Below are positions 36,414-44,738 of a stretch of DNA of 64,000 bases, one piece after another. The notes below the pieces were generated by a model. The model had not been told where the DNA came from, searched no databases, and saw only the letters and a program-made list of their open reading frames with translations. A program made the position numbers and the translations under genes. The stretch comes from Meloidogyne chitwoodi (Eukaryota > Nematoda > Chromadorea > Rhabditida > Meloidogynidae), in NCBI GenBank assembly GCA_015183035.1, contig JACZZP010000009.1, positions 2,356,001-2,420,000 on the forward strand, read 5' to 3'. Position 1 is the first letter of the stretch, and each line of letters opens with the position of its first letter.

Positions 36414-36416
36414 ATT

Positions 36417-37026
36417 TTATCGCTTCATAAACATTGCTATTGTTTCGAAAATATTATTTGACATTTTATAAATATCTTCCTCTTTCTTTCCTCCAGTAAT
36501 TACACATTTTCCAGTAGTAAAGAGTAAAATAACAATAGATGAGTTTTTAATTCTTAGGCACATCCCTGGAAATAATTCTTGGTTGAATGAAATATAAGGA
36601 GCTAGCCATTCAGGAGGATAAATCCTCAATGTATCGTACAAAGCTTTAAAATTTTGAACTTTAAATTTATTTTAAAAATTTACCTGGTAGATTTAATTTC
36701 TTTGGAAATTTAAATGAGGCAACAACATTTTGAACTTTAAAAGTGCCTTCTCTAATCGTTGTTGGTTGAATTTTTGCTATTTGCCTAGCAAAAATTTTGG
36801 AGGCTTCAAGAGCCTGCTTCGAAGATTTATTTCCAACACAAACAAGGCGTCCATTTGCAAATAAAAGAGCTGTAGATCTAATAGGTTCAAAGTTTTTAAT
36901 AATAAGAGCTGAAAATTTTGCCGGATTATACTTTGCATTTTCAAGTTTTTTAGAAAGAAATTTAAGATCGAATATAGGATCCAAAGTGATTGTTGAAACC
37001 ACATTCTGAATTGTTGGTGTATTCAT
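36417..37026 (-). pseudogene. TATA-binding protein gene, frameshifted copy
   Basis: This is the same gene as the open TBP at 43688-44296, in the left arm of the inverted duplication. The N-terminal part (37026 to about 36670) carries the first TBP repeat (PTIQNVVST, TALLFANGRLVCVG) and the start of the second. One extra T in a T-run near 36670 then shifts the frame and brings a stop; the rest of the second repeat (QELFPG, LLFTTGKCVITGG) continues in another frame to 36417. Nine other residues differ from the open copy. No intron would repair it. It converges on NADAR with only 3 bp between stops and diverges from the ATPase at 37237. Confidence 0.85.
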
Positions 37027-37236
37027 CTAAAAAAAGTTTATGATGATTGCCTTATGGGCTTGTTCTATATCCCTACTATTAATATATACCAGTATGTCCT
37101 TGTCTATTTTTTTATATTAAGGATGTAATGGAATATATTATTAACAAGAATAATAGAAACAACCCACTAAGCCACACATCATAAACGTTATTATTATATA
37201 AATACCTTACATAAATAATTAATACAATAATTTATA
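37027..37236. promoter_or_regulatory. Divergent promoter between TBP and ATPase
   Basis: This 210-bp gap separates the starts of TBP (-) and ATPase (+). TATATAAATA lies about 40 bp before the ATPase ATG. The same gap, slightly diverged, occurs in inverted orientation at 43479-43687. Confidence 0.5.
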
Positions 37237-37839
37237 ATGTTTCAAGCACCTTTTACAATGATAATTTCGGGGGCCACAGGGAGTGGTAAAACTCAATGGC
37301 TTCTTAAGTTTCTTAAAAATTGTCAATTAATTGTAGAGCCACCTCCCGAAAAAATATTATATTGTTTCGGTGAAATTAATGAAACAATTTTTAAGCTTAA
37401 GGAAATAGGAATAGAAACCTATAACGGGGTACCAGAGCCTGAACTTATTAAAAAACATCAGCTTCTTGTCCTTGATGACCTAATGCTAAATATTGATAAT
37501 GATTTTATTGACCTGCTTTTCACGAAAGGATCGCATAACTGGGGAGTTAGTATTATTTTCGTAACACAGTCCTTATATGGACGTAACATAAAAACAGCAA
37601 GAGCTAATTCTCATTATATCCTTTTAACAAAAAACCCTCAAGGATTATTCCAAGTAAGAACATTGGGATCCCAACTTTTTCCAAAACGATTGGACTATTT
37701 TTTAGAAGCATATCGTGATGCTACATCAGAGAGATTTTCTTATCTTTTAATAAATATGCATCCGAACGCTGATGAACACCTTCGCCTATCTTCAAAAATA
37801 TTTCCAGGAGAAAAAATGTGTATATATTTACCTTTATAA
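37237..37839 (+). CDS. Maverick packaging ATPase (left copy)
   Basis: This 200-residue P-loop ATPase has Walker A GATGSGKT (12-19) and Walker B LLVLDDLM at about 75-82. The sensor-like strand IIFVTQSLY and the C-terminal block QLFPKRLDYFLEAYRDAT match the enzyme at 1930 (QLFPGRLNYFLDAYQQAT). It would power DNA packaging. It is about 25 residues shorter at the start than the first element's ATPase but has all core motifs. It starts the plus-strand structural operon and diverges from TBP. An almost identical copy lies at 42876-43478 on the other strand. Confidence 0.88.
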   Translation: MFQAPFTMIISGATGSGKTQWLLKFLKNCQLIVEPPPEKILYCFGEINETIFKLKEIGIETYNGVPEPELIKKHQLLVLDDLMLNIDNDFIDLLFTKGSHNWGVSIIFVTQSLYGRNIKTARANSHYILLTKNPQGLFQVRTLGSQLFPKRLDYFLEAYRDATSERFSYLLINMHPNADEHLRLSSKIFPGEKMCIYLPL

Positions 37840-37864
37840 TTTTATTATTTAAATAAATTTTATT

Positions 37865-38218
37865 ATGCCTCTCAATTATAGCCCTTATATTCGCGAAAAT
37901 TATCAATTTCTTCAAAAGCTTGCAAAAACAAAGTCAAATAAAAAGAAAAACCTTATAATTTTAAAAGCTAGTGCCGATCAAATCTTGGCAATTGTAGAAA
38001 TTTGTGCCAACGTTCTAAAACATAATTTTATTTTAAATAAAAAACAAAAACAGAAACTTGCCAATTTTGCTGATTTTTATCGAAAGATTTCAAGAGCAAG
38101 AACAGAAGAAAGTGCGCGAAAACATTTACAAGAAGGAGGTAGCCCTGCACTTGCTGCAATACTTGTTCCTATATTAGGAGCATTAGCCGAACACCTTGTG
38201 CATAAAATTACAGAATGA
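37865..38218 (+). CDS. Small basic Maverick protein with hydrophobic tail
   Basis: This 117-residue protein is the counterpart of 2616-2966. The basic N-terminal half contains KTKSNKKKN and the core ILAIVEICANVLKHNF, and the tail is Gly/Ala-rich and hydrophobic (GGSPALAAILVPILGALAEHL). The gene lies 25 bp after the ATPase and its stop overlaps the next start by 4 bp. A minor virion or membrane-active role is inferred from position and shape. Its first 72 codons recur in the inverted arm, where they run into the capsid gene. Confidence 0.72.
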   Translation: MPLNYSPYIRENYQFLQKLAKTKSNKKKNLIILKASADQILAIVEICANVLKHNFILNKKQKQKLANFADFYRKISRARTEESARKHLQEGGSPALAAILVPILGALAEHLVHKITE

Positions 38219-38964
38219 AACATACAAAGAAAATGATAATGGTTCCTGAAAGTGAATATCTTGCTCTACTTAAAATGATAAAAGGAAAAGAAGACTTTTT
38301 ACAAACAGAAAAAGCTCAAGCTGATAGTCAAATTAAAGAAGCCCTTGAGGATCCAAAAATTAGTGAAGAGACAAAAACGAAAAAATATAATTGGTTGTAC
38401 AAAAAAAGACGTCAGTTAAAACAAGAAATTGAAAATCGTCCTCAAAAGGTAATTATTGAAGAATCTAAAAATAATAATAAGCCAGATGTTACTCCTTATT
38501 TAGGGAACGCTATACCCCAAAAGCCTGTTTTGGATGATGAACATCAAAAAGCTGAACCTGCTGTGAAAAGATATCCAAAAAGATTTAAAGGAATCATTGC
38601 AAAAGAATATGCAGATGACTTGGAAGATTATGTAAGCAAAAATAAGAAAAAATTTAAAATTCATGAGGATGGAACATTTGAAACTCTTGTTCCAGGAAGA
38701 CGTGTTGGTGAAAGTAATTATAAACATGTTCTTGAATATATTACAGGGAATAGAGAAAACAAATCAAAGGGATTTAATTTTCTTTATCGAAGAATTTCTA
38801 AAGATCCTCGAATTAAGGAACTGATTCGTATATCTCAAGAAGAAACAGATGGAAATAGCAGTGATCAAACTGGAGGAGGAAAGAAAAAGAAGAGAACCGT
38901 AATAGTAAAGGTTATAAATTCCCGAAAAAATAAATTTGTACCAAAAATATGGGAAAAACTTTAG
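38215..38964 (+). CDS. Coiled Maverick protein upstream of integrase
   Basis: This 249-residue protein begins with KKMIMVPESEYLALLKM, the recurrent Maverick start also seen at 2982. Residues about 20-75 are charged and helical (likely coiled coil), about 80-115 are polar, and a conserved block around GTFETLVPGRRVGESNY corresponds to GKILNKIGGREILGSN in the first element. It ends in a Lys/Arg-rich tail. It overlaps the small gene by 4 bp and the integrase by 16 bp, so it belongs to one transcription unit. Function is not established. Confidence 0.7.
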   Translation: MKHTKKMIMVPESEYLALLKMIKGKEDFLQTEKAQADSQIKEALEDPKISEETKTKKYNWLYKKRRQLKQEIENRPQKVIIEESKNNNKPDVTPYLGNAIPQKPVLDDEHQKAEPAVKRYPKRFKGIIAKEYADDLEDYVSKNKKKFKIHEDGTFETLVPGRRVGESNYKHVLEYITGNRENKSKGFNFLYRRISKDPRIKELIRISQEETDGNSSDQTGGGKKKKRTVIVKVINSRKNKFVPKIWEKL

Positions 38965-40034
38965 AAAAACATTTACAAAAAGTTTATTATTCGTTAAATT
39001 CTCCGGCTTCTTACGCAGGAGTGCGACGAGTTTTTGAAGAGGCGCGACGGAAATTTCCAAAATTAAAAATGCAGGATGTTAAGGATTTTATGCATAAACA
39101 ACGTGTTTACACTATGCATATGCCTTTGAAAAAACGCTTTCCTAGACTTGTCACACGACCAAGTGGTCTTCATACAGATTGGCAAGCTGATTTAGCAATA
39201 TTTGATAAACTCGCATCAAAAAATGATGGATATAAATATTTATTGGTTTGTATTGATGTATTAAGCAGAAAAATGATTGTTGCACCCGTAAAATCTAAAA
39301 GTCCGGATGATATGATAGATGCCTTTGAGAAAATTTTTATTGAAAATAAAGGAATCCTTCCACATAAGTTATATACAGATAGAGGCTTAGAATTTCAGGC
39401 TAAAAGAATGCGGGAATATTTTTCATCAAAAGACATAGATAAGCGTGTTGTATTCAGTCCTGATGTCCATGCTTCGATGGCCGAGCGAGCAAATCGTACA
39501 ATTAAGGAAAGACTTTATCGATATTTTAGCGAAAAAAATACTTTGAGATGGATAGAACCTGTTCAGAATATTGTAACAGGAATAAATGCAAGTGTAAATC
39601 GTATAACAGGTGTAAAACCTAATTCTGTAAATTTTAAAAATGCTAGAAGGCTTTTTGAAAGACTATATAAAGATAAGAAAGTTGAAGATTCTAAACAAAA
39701 ACTTGAAATAGGACAAATTGTTCGTATCGCTAAAGAAAAAGGAACATTCGAAAAAGGATATTTAGCCAATTACACTGACGAACTATTTCGTATTATTATT
39801 GTAAACGACAGTCACGTACCAACTATATATCATCTAGAAGACCTCGAAGGAACAAAAATTGAAGGAATATTTTACCACGAAGAACTGGTTCCAACAACTC
39901 TCGATACCACACACAGAATTGCTGAAATATTAAAGACACATAAAACTCGCGAAGGAATAAAACATTTTGTTCGTTGGGTAGGATACAACGACAACCATAA
40001 TAGTTGGATAAACGATTCTGATATTGTACAATAA
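38949..40034 (+). CDS. Retroviral-type (rve) integrase with C-terminal chromodomain
   Basis: This 361-residue integrase has the DDE triad D81 in WQADLAIF, D144 in LYTDRGLEF and E179 in ASMAERANR, with 34 residues between the last two. An N-terminal helical region precedes the catalytic core. A C-terminal module starting HRIAEILKTH and ending NSWINDSDIV resembles a chromodomain, shorter and more diverged than that of the first element. The start overlaps the coiled gene by 16 bp. The stop TAA shares its last A with the ATG of the penton gene, suggesting translation from one message by reinitiation or similar. Confidence 0.92.
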   Translation: MGKTLEKHLQKVYYSLNSPASYAGVRRVFEEARRKFPKLKMQDVKDFMHKQRVYTMHMPLKKRFPRLVTRPSGLHTDWQADLAIFDKLASKNDGYKYLLVCIDVLSRKMIVAPVKSKSPDDMIDAFEKIFIENKGILPHKLYTDRGLEFQAKRMREYFSSKDIDKRVVFSPDVHASMAERANRTIKERLYRYFSEKNTLRWIEPVQNIVTGINASVNRITGVKPNSVNFKNARRLFERLYKDKKVEDSKQKLEIGQIVRIAKEKGTFEKGYLANYTDELFRIIIVNDSHVPTIYHLEDLEGTKIEGIFYHEELVPTTLDTTHRIAEILKTHKTREGIKHFVRWVGYNDNHNSWINDSDIVQ

Positions 40035-41005
40035 TGGATTCTTTTTATGTAGTATTACCGTCAAATACTGGTGATGTTGAAGGAAATAAGACATCAAAAT
40101 TCACAGTTCGCATGCCTGATACTCTAGAGCTAGATTCAAGCTGGACTGTTGCATTATCTAATATTATTTATCCTTTTTCATTTGCCATGCTTGATGATAG
40201 TGAAAATAACGAAGCAGAATCTATAACTGCTTTCAGAAGATATAATAAAGAAGTAAGATCGGTACGTATTGAAGTGCCAGATTTATTTTATTCTTCGGAA
40301 ACAGCTCTTGAAACAGCGATAAATACTTTTTTATTGGATGCTTGGGAAAAAGAACTTGAACAAGAAAAATTAGAAAAAGAAAAAGAACTTGAAAAAGAAA
40401 AACTAGAAAAAGAAAATAAAGAAGCAAGGCGACAACATTCTGGAGGTAGTTTTTGGCGAAAAAGAAGAGAGGTTGATAAAATTACATATTCTGAATATGC
40501 ATATCCTCCCGAATACATAAAGAAAATACTTGATTTTAGCAAACTGCAATTATCGGATCCTAAGTATCAGTGGGTATCTCTTCATCATGACCAAACACAT
40601 AATCGTTTTTGGTTTTGGTTTCAGGGAAATGTTCAGTATATTGAGCTCAGCCGACAACTTGCATACACCTTAGGATTCGATTCACCAACAATTTATTCAG
40701 GACAAGTTGCCAAATATATGCCCGACATTTCCGGAGGAGTTCGTCAATTATTAGTATACGCTCCAAAATTAGTTGAAAATAGTATTATAGGGAACGTTAC
40801 AGGGCCTCTTTTACGTGTTGTAAATGTTGGTGGGAAACCTGGCGAAAGCGTTTCTGAAGTATATATGACTGAACATCATCATCGTTTACTAGGTAAACGA
40901 CATCCTGATATAACTATCGAAATTAGAACTCTAACTGGTAAACTTGTAAAATTCCATTGGGGTAATTGTATCTTAACCTTACATTTTCAACGATCATTAT
41001 TTTAA
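40034..41005 (+). CDS. Penton-like minor capsid protein
   Basis: This 323-residue protein starts MDSFYVVLPSNTGDVE and includes the strand pattern SSWTVALSNIIYPFSF. The C-terminal domain contains QLAYTLGFDSPTIYSGQVA and a final IEIRTLTGKLVKFHWG block. Both ends match the 694-residue protein at 4961, whose huge coiled coil is represented here by a Glu/Lys run of about 35 residues near position 110-145. The family is the single jelly-roll vertex protein of Mavericks. It overlaps the integrase stop by one base and is followed by the minor capsid gene 2 bp later. Confidence 0.8.
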   Translation: MDSFYVVLPSNTGDVEGNKTSKFTVRMPDTLELDSSWTVALSNIIYPFSFAMLDDSENNEAESITAFRRYNKEVRSVRIEVPDLFYSSETALETAINTFLLDAWEKELEQEKLEKEKELEKEKLEKENKEARRQHSGGSFWRKRREVDKITYSEYAYPPEYIKKILDFSKLQLSDPKYQWVSLHHDQTHNRFWFWFQGNVQYIELSRQLAYTLGFDSPTIYSGQVAKYMPDISGGVRQLLVYAPKLVENSIIGNVTGPLLRVVNVGGKPGESVSEVYMTEHHHRLLGKRHPDITIEIRTLTGKLVKFHWGNCILTLHFQRSLF

Positions 41006-41007
41006 AA

Positions 41008-41394
41008 ATGACACACGTTTCTGTTGATTTGGATAAAATAGATTGGGAACCCTTTCTAACTTCTCAAGAAGGAGGAGGAGGAAAAAATGATTATTTTCAG
41101 GGAACACGCTATCAAAGAGGTTTTGGAGTGTTTGGAACTGTTGGAAGATTTTTAATGCCTATTGTTAAAAATATAGCCTCCACCGCTGGTCAAGAAGCTT
41201 TGACTGCGGGTAGAAATTTATTAGAAGATGTAGCACAGGGAAAATCTGTAAAAGATGCATTACAGCAACATGGAAGCGAAGGACTACAAAAAATTGGAAA
41301 AAAGCTTCAACAATGCGGGAAAGGTAAAAAACAAAATCTTAAAAATAATAGGAAACGTAGATATAAAGATCAGCTAAGTTTGGAAGGTTTCTGA
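41008..41394 (+). CDS. Maverick minor capsid / core protein
   Basis: I choose the ATG at 41008, 2 bp after the penton stop, giving 128 residues; an in-frame ATG at 40966 lies inside the penton gene and is unlikely. The protein reads YFQGTRYQRGFG, RFLMPIVKNI, GQEALTAGRNLLEDV and a Lys/Arg-rich tail, the same series as 9546-10016. It is small and basic, fitting a core or internal capsid protein; the exact role is inferred. Confidence 0.75.
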   Translation: MTHVSVDLDKIDWEPFLTSQEGGGGKNDYFQGTRYQRGFGVFGTVGRFLMPIVKNIASTAGQEALTAGRNLLEDVAQGKSVKDALQQHGSEGLQKIGKKLQQCGKGKKQNLKNNRKRRYKDQLSLEGF

Positions 41395-41398
41395 GTAG

Positions 41399-41406
41399 TA
41401 TATAAG
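41399..41406 (+). promoter_or_regulatory. TATA box before the major capsid gene
   Basis: TATATAAG begins 4 bp after the stop of the minor capsid gene and about 36 bp before the MCP ATG at 41435. It is again a TATA word placed right at the end of the preceding gene. Confidence 0.5.
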
Positions 41407-41434
41407 TTAAAAAATATTAGTTTTATATTAAAAA

Positions 41435-42691
41435 ATGACAACTGTAAAGAAAATTGATAAAGATAGCGCTGAAGGTGTTGACAATAGAATCACCTTCTTC
41501 TCTGTCCCTGCTACTAATGTTGGCATACAACGTTCAGCATACAAAGAACTTTTACCTTTAAATGCTCTTAATCAGTCTGCAGGACCTTTCATTTTCCGTT
41601 ATTTTGGCGATTCTCTCTATTTAGATCTGAGTAAAACTTATGTTTGGTTAGCACTGTCACTTGAGCGAAAAGACGTCACAAGTGGAGAATGGGTACCTAT
41701 AACAGACGGATCTGGTGAAAATTTAGCAGGGGATAAGCATGTCGGAGTGGGACAATATTTAGGACTTACTTGGATTCGTCGTTTAACATTATCAATTAAC
41801 GGCGTGCAGTGTTTTGATTCAGGAATACACTATGCATATAGGAGTATTATTATGCATGAACTTGGAGCAAATAATGATGTAAGTAGGGGTTTATACGAAG
41901 CAGGGCTTTATTATTTGGACGACGAAGATAAAAATAATTATGATGGTTCAGGTTTCAAGTCTCGCTCGGCACGCTTTGCAAATGGAAAGATTTGTCGAAT
42001 GTTCTCACATTTAGACTTTGATTTGGCACGTCAAGATCAACTTTTAATTCCACATAGTGATGTGATTTGGACTCTTTATAGAAATAACGATGAGTTTTTG
42101 ATACATACACCTAAATATCGTAAAAATGTTGGGGATCCCCTTATTGATAACATTAACACTTATCGTTTACGTCTTCACGATTTACGACTTTTTGTTAAAC
42201 AAGTAGACTTAAGTAATTCACTAAATAACGCAATCGCTCGCCATCTTGAGCAATCTCCGGCCAAGTATTACCAGCGAAAAATAGAAATTCGTAGTGTTTT
42301 CCTGGGAAAAGGGCGCCAAGAAATAACACATCCAACATTCACAAGTACTTCTCCAAGACGTTTAATAATTTGTTTTGTAAATTCCACAGCTTACATTGGA
42401 AATCAGGCCCTTTCACCGTTCACTTTTGAACATGCTAATTTAAGATCTGTCTCTGCAGAATTTGGAGGTTTTCAATTTCCTGCTGTTCAATATGATTTAG
42501 ATTTTGCAAATGATAATTTTGTTCGCGCATACGTTGATATGTATTTAGGAATGGATCTGGATACTTGGCCAAGCATTGATCAAAGAACTCTTAGTATAGG
42601 AATGAAAAAATTCGCACGATCGTTCTGTTTTTTTGTTGATAAAAATCAGCAAAATTGGCAAGTTTCTGTTTTTGTTTTTTATTTAAAATAA
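41435..42691 (+). pseudogene. Major capsid protein (double jelly-roll), 3' end lost
   Basis: The frame encodes 418 residues, of which about the first 401 are Maverick capsid protein: KIDKDSAEGVDNRITFFSVP, SLYLDLSKTYVWLALSL, LTLSINGVQCF, RRLIICFVNSTAYIGNQ and FARSFCFFV. At about 42638 the sequence jumps into the inverted copy of the small basic gene, so the last 17 residues are antisense of that gene. The last strands of the second jelly roll, present at 8121-9464, are missing. As read it probably cannot build a normal capsomer. A TATA box lies 36 bp upstream. Confidence 0.85.
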
Positions 42692-42854
42692 AATTATGTT
42701 TTAGAACGTTGGCACAAATTTCTACAATTGCCAAGATTTGATCGGCACTAGCTTTTAAAATTATAACGTTTTTCTTTTTATTTGACTTTGTTTTTGCAAG
42801 CTTTTGAAGAAATTGATAATTTTCGCGAATATAAGGGCTATAATTGAGAGGCAT
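42591..42854 (-). pseudogene. Truncated copy of the small basic Maverick gene
   Basis: Its first 72 codons are nearly identical to the gene at 37865; then the frame runs into the antisense of the capsid gene for 15 codons. The hydrophobic C-terminal tail is lost. The frame overlaps the capsid remnant antisense over about 100 bp. Confidence 0.85.
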
Positions 42855-42875
42855 AATAAAATTTAAATAATAAAA

Positions 42876-43478
42876 TTATAAACGTAAATATATACACATT
42901 TTTTCTCCTGGAAATATTTTTGAAGATAGGCGAAGGTGTTCATCAGCGTTCGGATGCATATTTATTAAAAGATAAGAAAATCTCTCTGATGTAGCATCAC
43001 GATATGCTTCTAAAAAATAGTCCAATCGTTTTGGAAAAAGTTGGGATCCCAATGTTCTTACTTGGAATAATCCTTGAGGGTTTTTTGTTAAAAGGATATA
43101 ATGAGAATTAGCTCTTGCTGTTTTTATGTTACGTCCATATAAGGACTGAGTAACGAATATAATACTAACTCCCCAGTTATGAGAACCTTTCGTGAAAAGT
43201 AGGTCAAGGAAATCATTATCGATATTTAGCATTAGGTCATCAAGGACAAGAAGCTGATGCTTTTTAATAAGTTCAGGCTCTGGTACCCCGTTATAGGTTT
43301 CTATTCCCATTTTCTTAAGCGTGAATATAGATTCATTTATTTCACCGAAACAATATAATATTTTTTCGGGTGGTGGCTCTACAAGTAATTGGCAATTTTT
43401 AAGAAACTTAAGAAGCCATTGTGTTTTACCACTCCCCGTGGCCCCCGAAATTATCATTGTAAAAGGTGCTTGAAACAT
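42876..43478 (-). CDS. Maverick packaging ATPase (right, inverted copy)
   Basis: This 200-residue P-loop ATPase differs from the one at 37237 at seven positions. Walker A GATGSGKT and Walker B LLVLDDLM are intact, so it may still be functional. It diverges from the open TBP gene at 43688 across a 209-bp shared promoter and is followed by the truncated small basic gene. Confidence 0.88.
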   Translation of the reverse strand: MFQAPFTMIISGATGSGKTQWLLKFLKNCQLLVEPPPEKILYCFGEINESIFTLKKMGIETYNGVPEPELIKKHQLLVLDDLMLNIDNDFLDLLFTKGSHNWGVSIIFVTQSLYGRNIKTARANSHYILLTKNPQGLFQVRTLGSQLFPKRLDYFLEAYRDATSERFSYLLINMHPNADEHLRLSSKIFPGEKMCIYLRL

Positions 43479-43687
43479 TATAAATTATGGTATTAATTAT
43501 TTATGTATGGTATTTATATAATAATAATGTTTATGATGTGTGGCTTAGTGGGTTGTTTCTATTATTCTTGTTAATAATATATTCCGTTACATCCTTAAAT
43601 ATAAAAATAGACAAGGACGTACTGGTATATATTAATAGTAGGGATATAGAACAAGCCCAAAAGGCAACCATCATAAACTTTTTTTAG

Positions 43688-44296
43688 ATGAGTACACCAA
43701 CAATTCAGAATGTTGTTTCAACAATCACTTTGCATCCTATCTTCGATCTTAAATTTCTTTCTAAACAACTTGAAAATGCAAAGTATAATCCGGCAAAATT
43801 TTCAGCGCTTATTATTAGAAACTTTGAACCTATTAGATCTACAGCTCTTTTATTTGCAAATGGACGACTTGTTTGTGTTGGAACAAAATCTTCGAAGCAG
43901 GCTCTTGAAGCCTCCAAAATTTTTGCTAGGCAAATAGCAAAGATTCAACCAACAACAATTAGAGAAGGCACTTTTAAAGTTCAAAATGTTGTTGCCTCAT
44001 TTAAATTTCCAAAGACGTTAAATCTACCAGGTAAATTTTTAAATAAATTTAAAGTTCAAAAATTTAAAGCTTTGTACGATACATTGAGGATTTATCCTCC
44101 TGAATGGTTAGCTCCTTATATTTCATTCAACCAAGAATTATTTCCAGGGATGTGCCTAAGAATTAAAAACACATCTATTGTTCTTTTACTCTTTACTACT
44201 GGAAAATGTGTAATTACTGGAGGAAAGAAAGAGGAAGATATTTATAAAATTTCTAATAATATTTTCGAAACAATAGCAATGTTTATGAAACGATAA
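43688..44296 (+). CDS. TATA-binding protein (TBP), open copy on the Maverick
   Basis: This 202-residue protein has the two-repeat TBP saddle. Repeat 1: PTIQNVVST at 4-12, NAKYNP at 30-35 and TALLFANGRLVCVG at 52-65. Repeat 2: FKVQNVVAS at 96-104, QELFPG at 139-144 and VLLLFTTGKCVITGGK at 155-170. Phe residues in the ALLF and LLLF strands and in ELFPG match the DNA-kinking Phe regions of cellular TBP. Length equals the TBP core without an N-terminal extension. It lacks introns and is far more diverged than a cellular nuclear TBP would be. It would bind TATA promoters and recruit RNA polymerase; use on element promoters is inference. It diverges from an ATPase gene. Confidence 0.85.
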   Translation: MSTPTIQNVVSTITLHPIFDLKFLSKQLENAKYNPAKFSALIIRNFEPIRSTALLFANGRLVCVGTKSSKQALEASKIFARQIAKIQPTTIREGTFKVQNVVASFKFPKTLNLPGKFLNKFKVQKFKALYDTLRIYPPEWLAPYISFNQELFPGMCLRIKNTSIVLLLFTTGKCVITGGKKEEDIYKISNNIFETIAMFMKR

Positions 44297-44322
44297 AATT
44301 TAAAACATACTTGAAAAATGAA

Positions 44323-44738
44323 CTTTTCTTAGTTTATTTAATTTAAATAATTAAAATAAATATTTAAAAAAAAATATATTTTTAATATTTTAAAAATAGG
44401 AAATTTATTTATTTATTTAATAATTTTAAAAATATTTAATACTTCCTTTTAGCCAAAAAATATTTTTTTATATTTTTTAAATTTTTAGCTAATTTTATTA
44501 AATTTAAAAATTTAAGAATTTTTTTTTAAATAATTATTTTAATAAAATATATAATTAAAATCTTTAATTTTAAAATTATTTCTTAATAATAAAATTTTTT
44601 ATAATCAATAAAATATATTATATATTGTTAAATTATTATTTAAAAAATTTCAAAAAATAAATATTTACCTCCAATCTTTTTTATAAAATTATTTTATCGT
44701 AGTTTTAAAAATTTTTTATTTAAAAAATTATTTTACTA
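44323..44738. other. AT-rich spacer, no gene seen
   Basis: Long A and T runs only. No Maverick terminal repeat could be recognised at this edge of the element. Confidence 0.5.

Larger units (their letters stand above)
36400..38081. repeat. Left arm of a 1.68-kb inverted duplication
   Basis: This arm (end of NADAR, TBP, ATPase, first 72 codons of the small basic gene) is repeated in reverse orientation at 42638-44322. The ATPase proteins of the two arms differ at 7 of 200 residues. The inner edge is sharp at 38081; the outer edge fades near 36400. Confidence 0.9.
42638..44322. repeat. Right arm of the 1.68-kb inverted duplication
   Basis: Reverse complement of 36400-38081. The spacer between arms is about 4.56 kb (coiled protein to MCP). 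At the inner junction the words of the capsid gene and the small gene share only a few bases. Confidence 0.9.

Noticed and set aside
40966..41007. N-terminal extension of the minor capsid gene to the ATG at 40966
   Set aside because: It would start inside the penton gene; the ATG at 41008, 2 bp after the penton stop, gives the family-like start.
43487..43687. 66-residue frame between ATPase and TBP
   Set aside because: It lies in the divergent promoter, is not open in the mirrored copy at 37027-37236 and has no features.
36400..44322. The inverted arms as the terminal inverted repeats of the Maverick
   Set aside because: The arms cut through the MCP and small genes, and PolB and NADAR lie outside the left arm, so this is a rearrangement, not the element termini.
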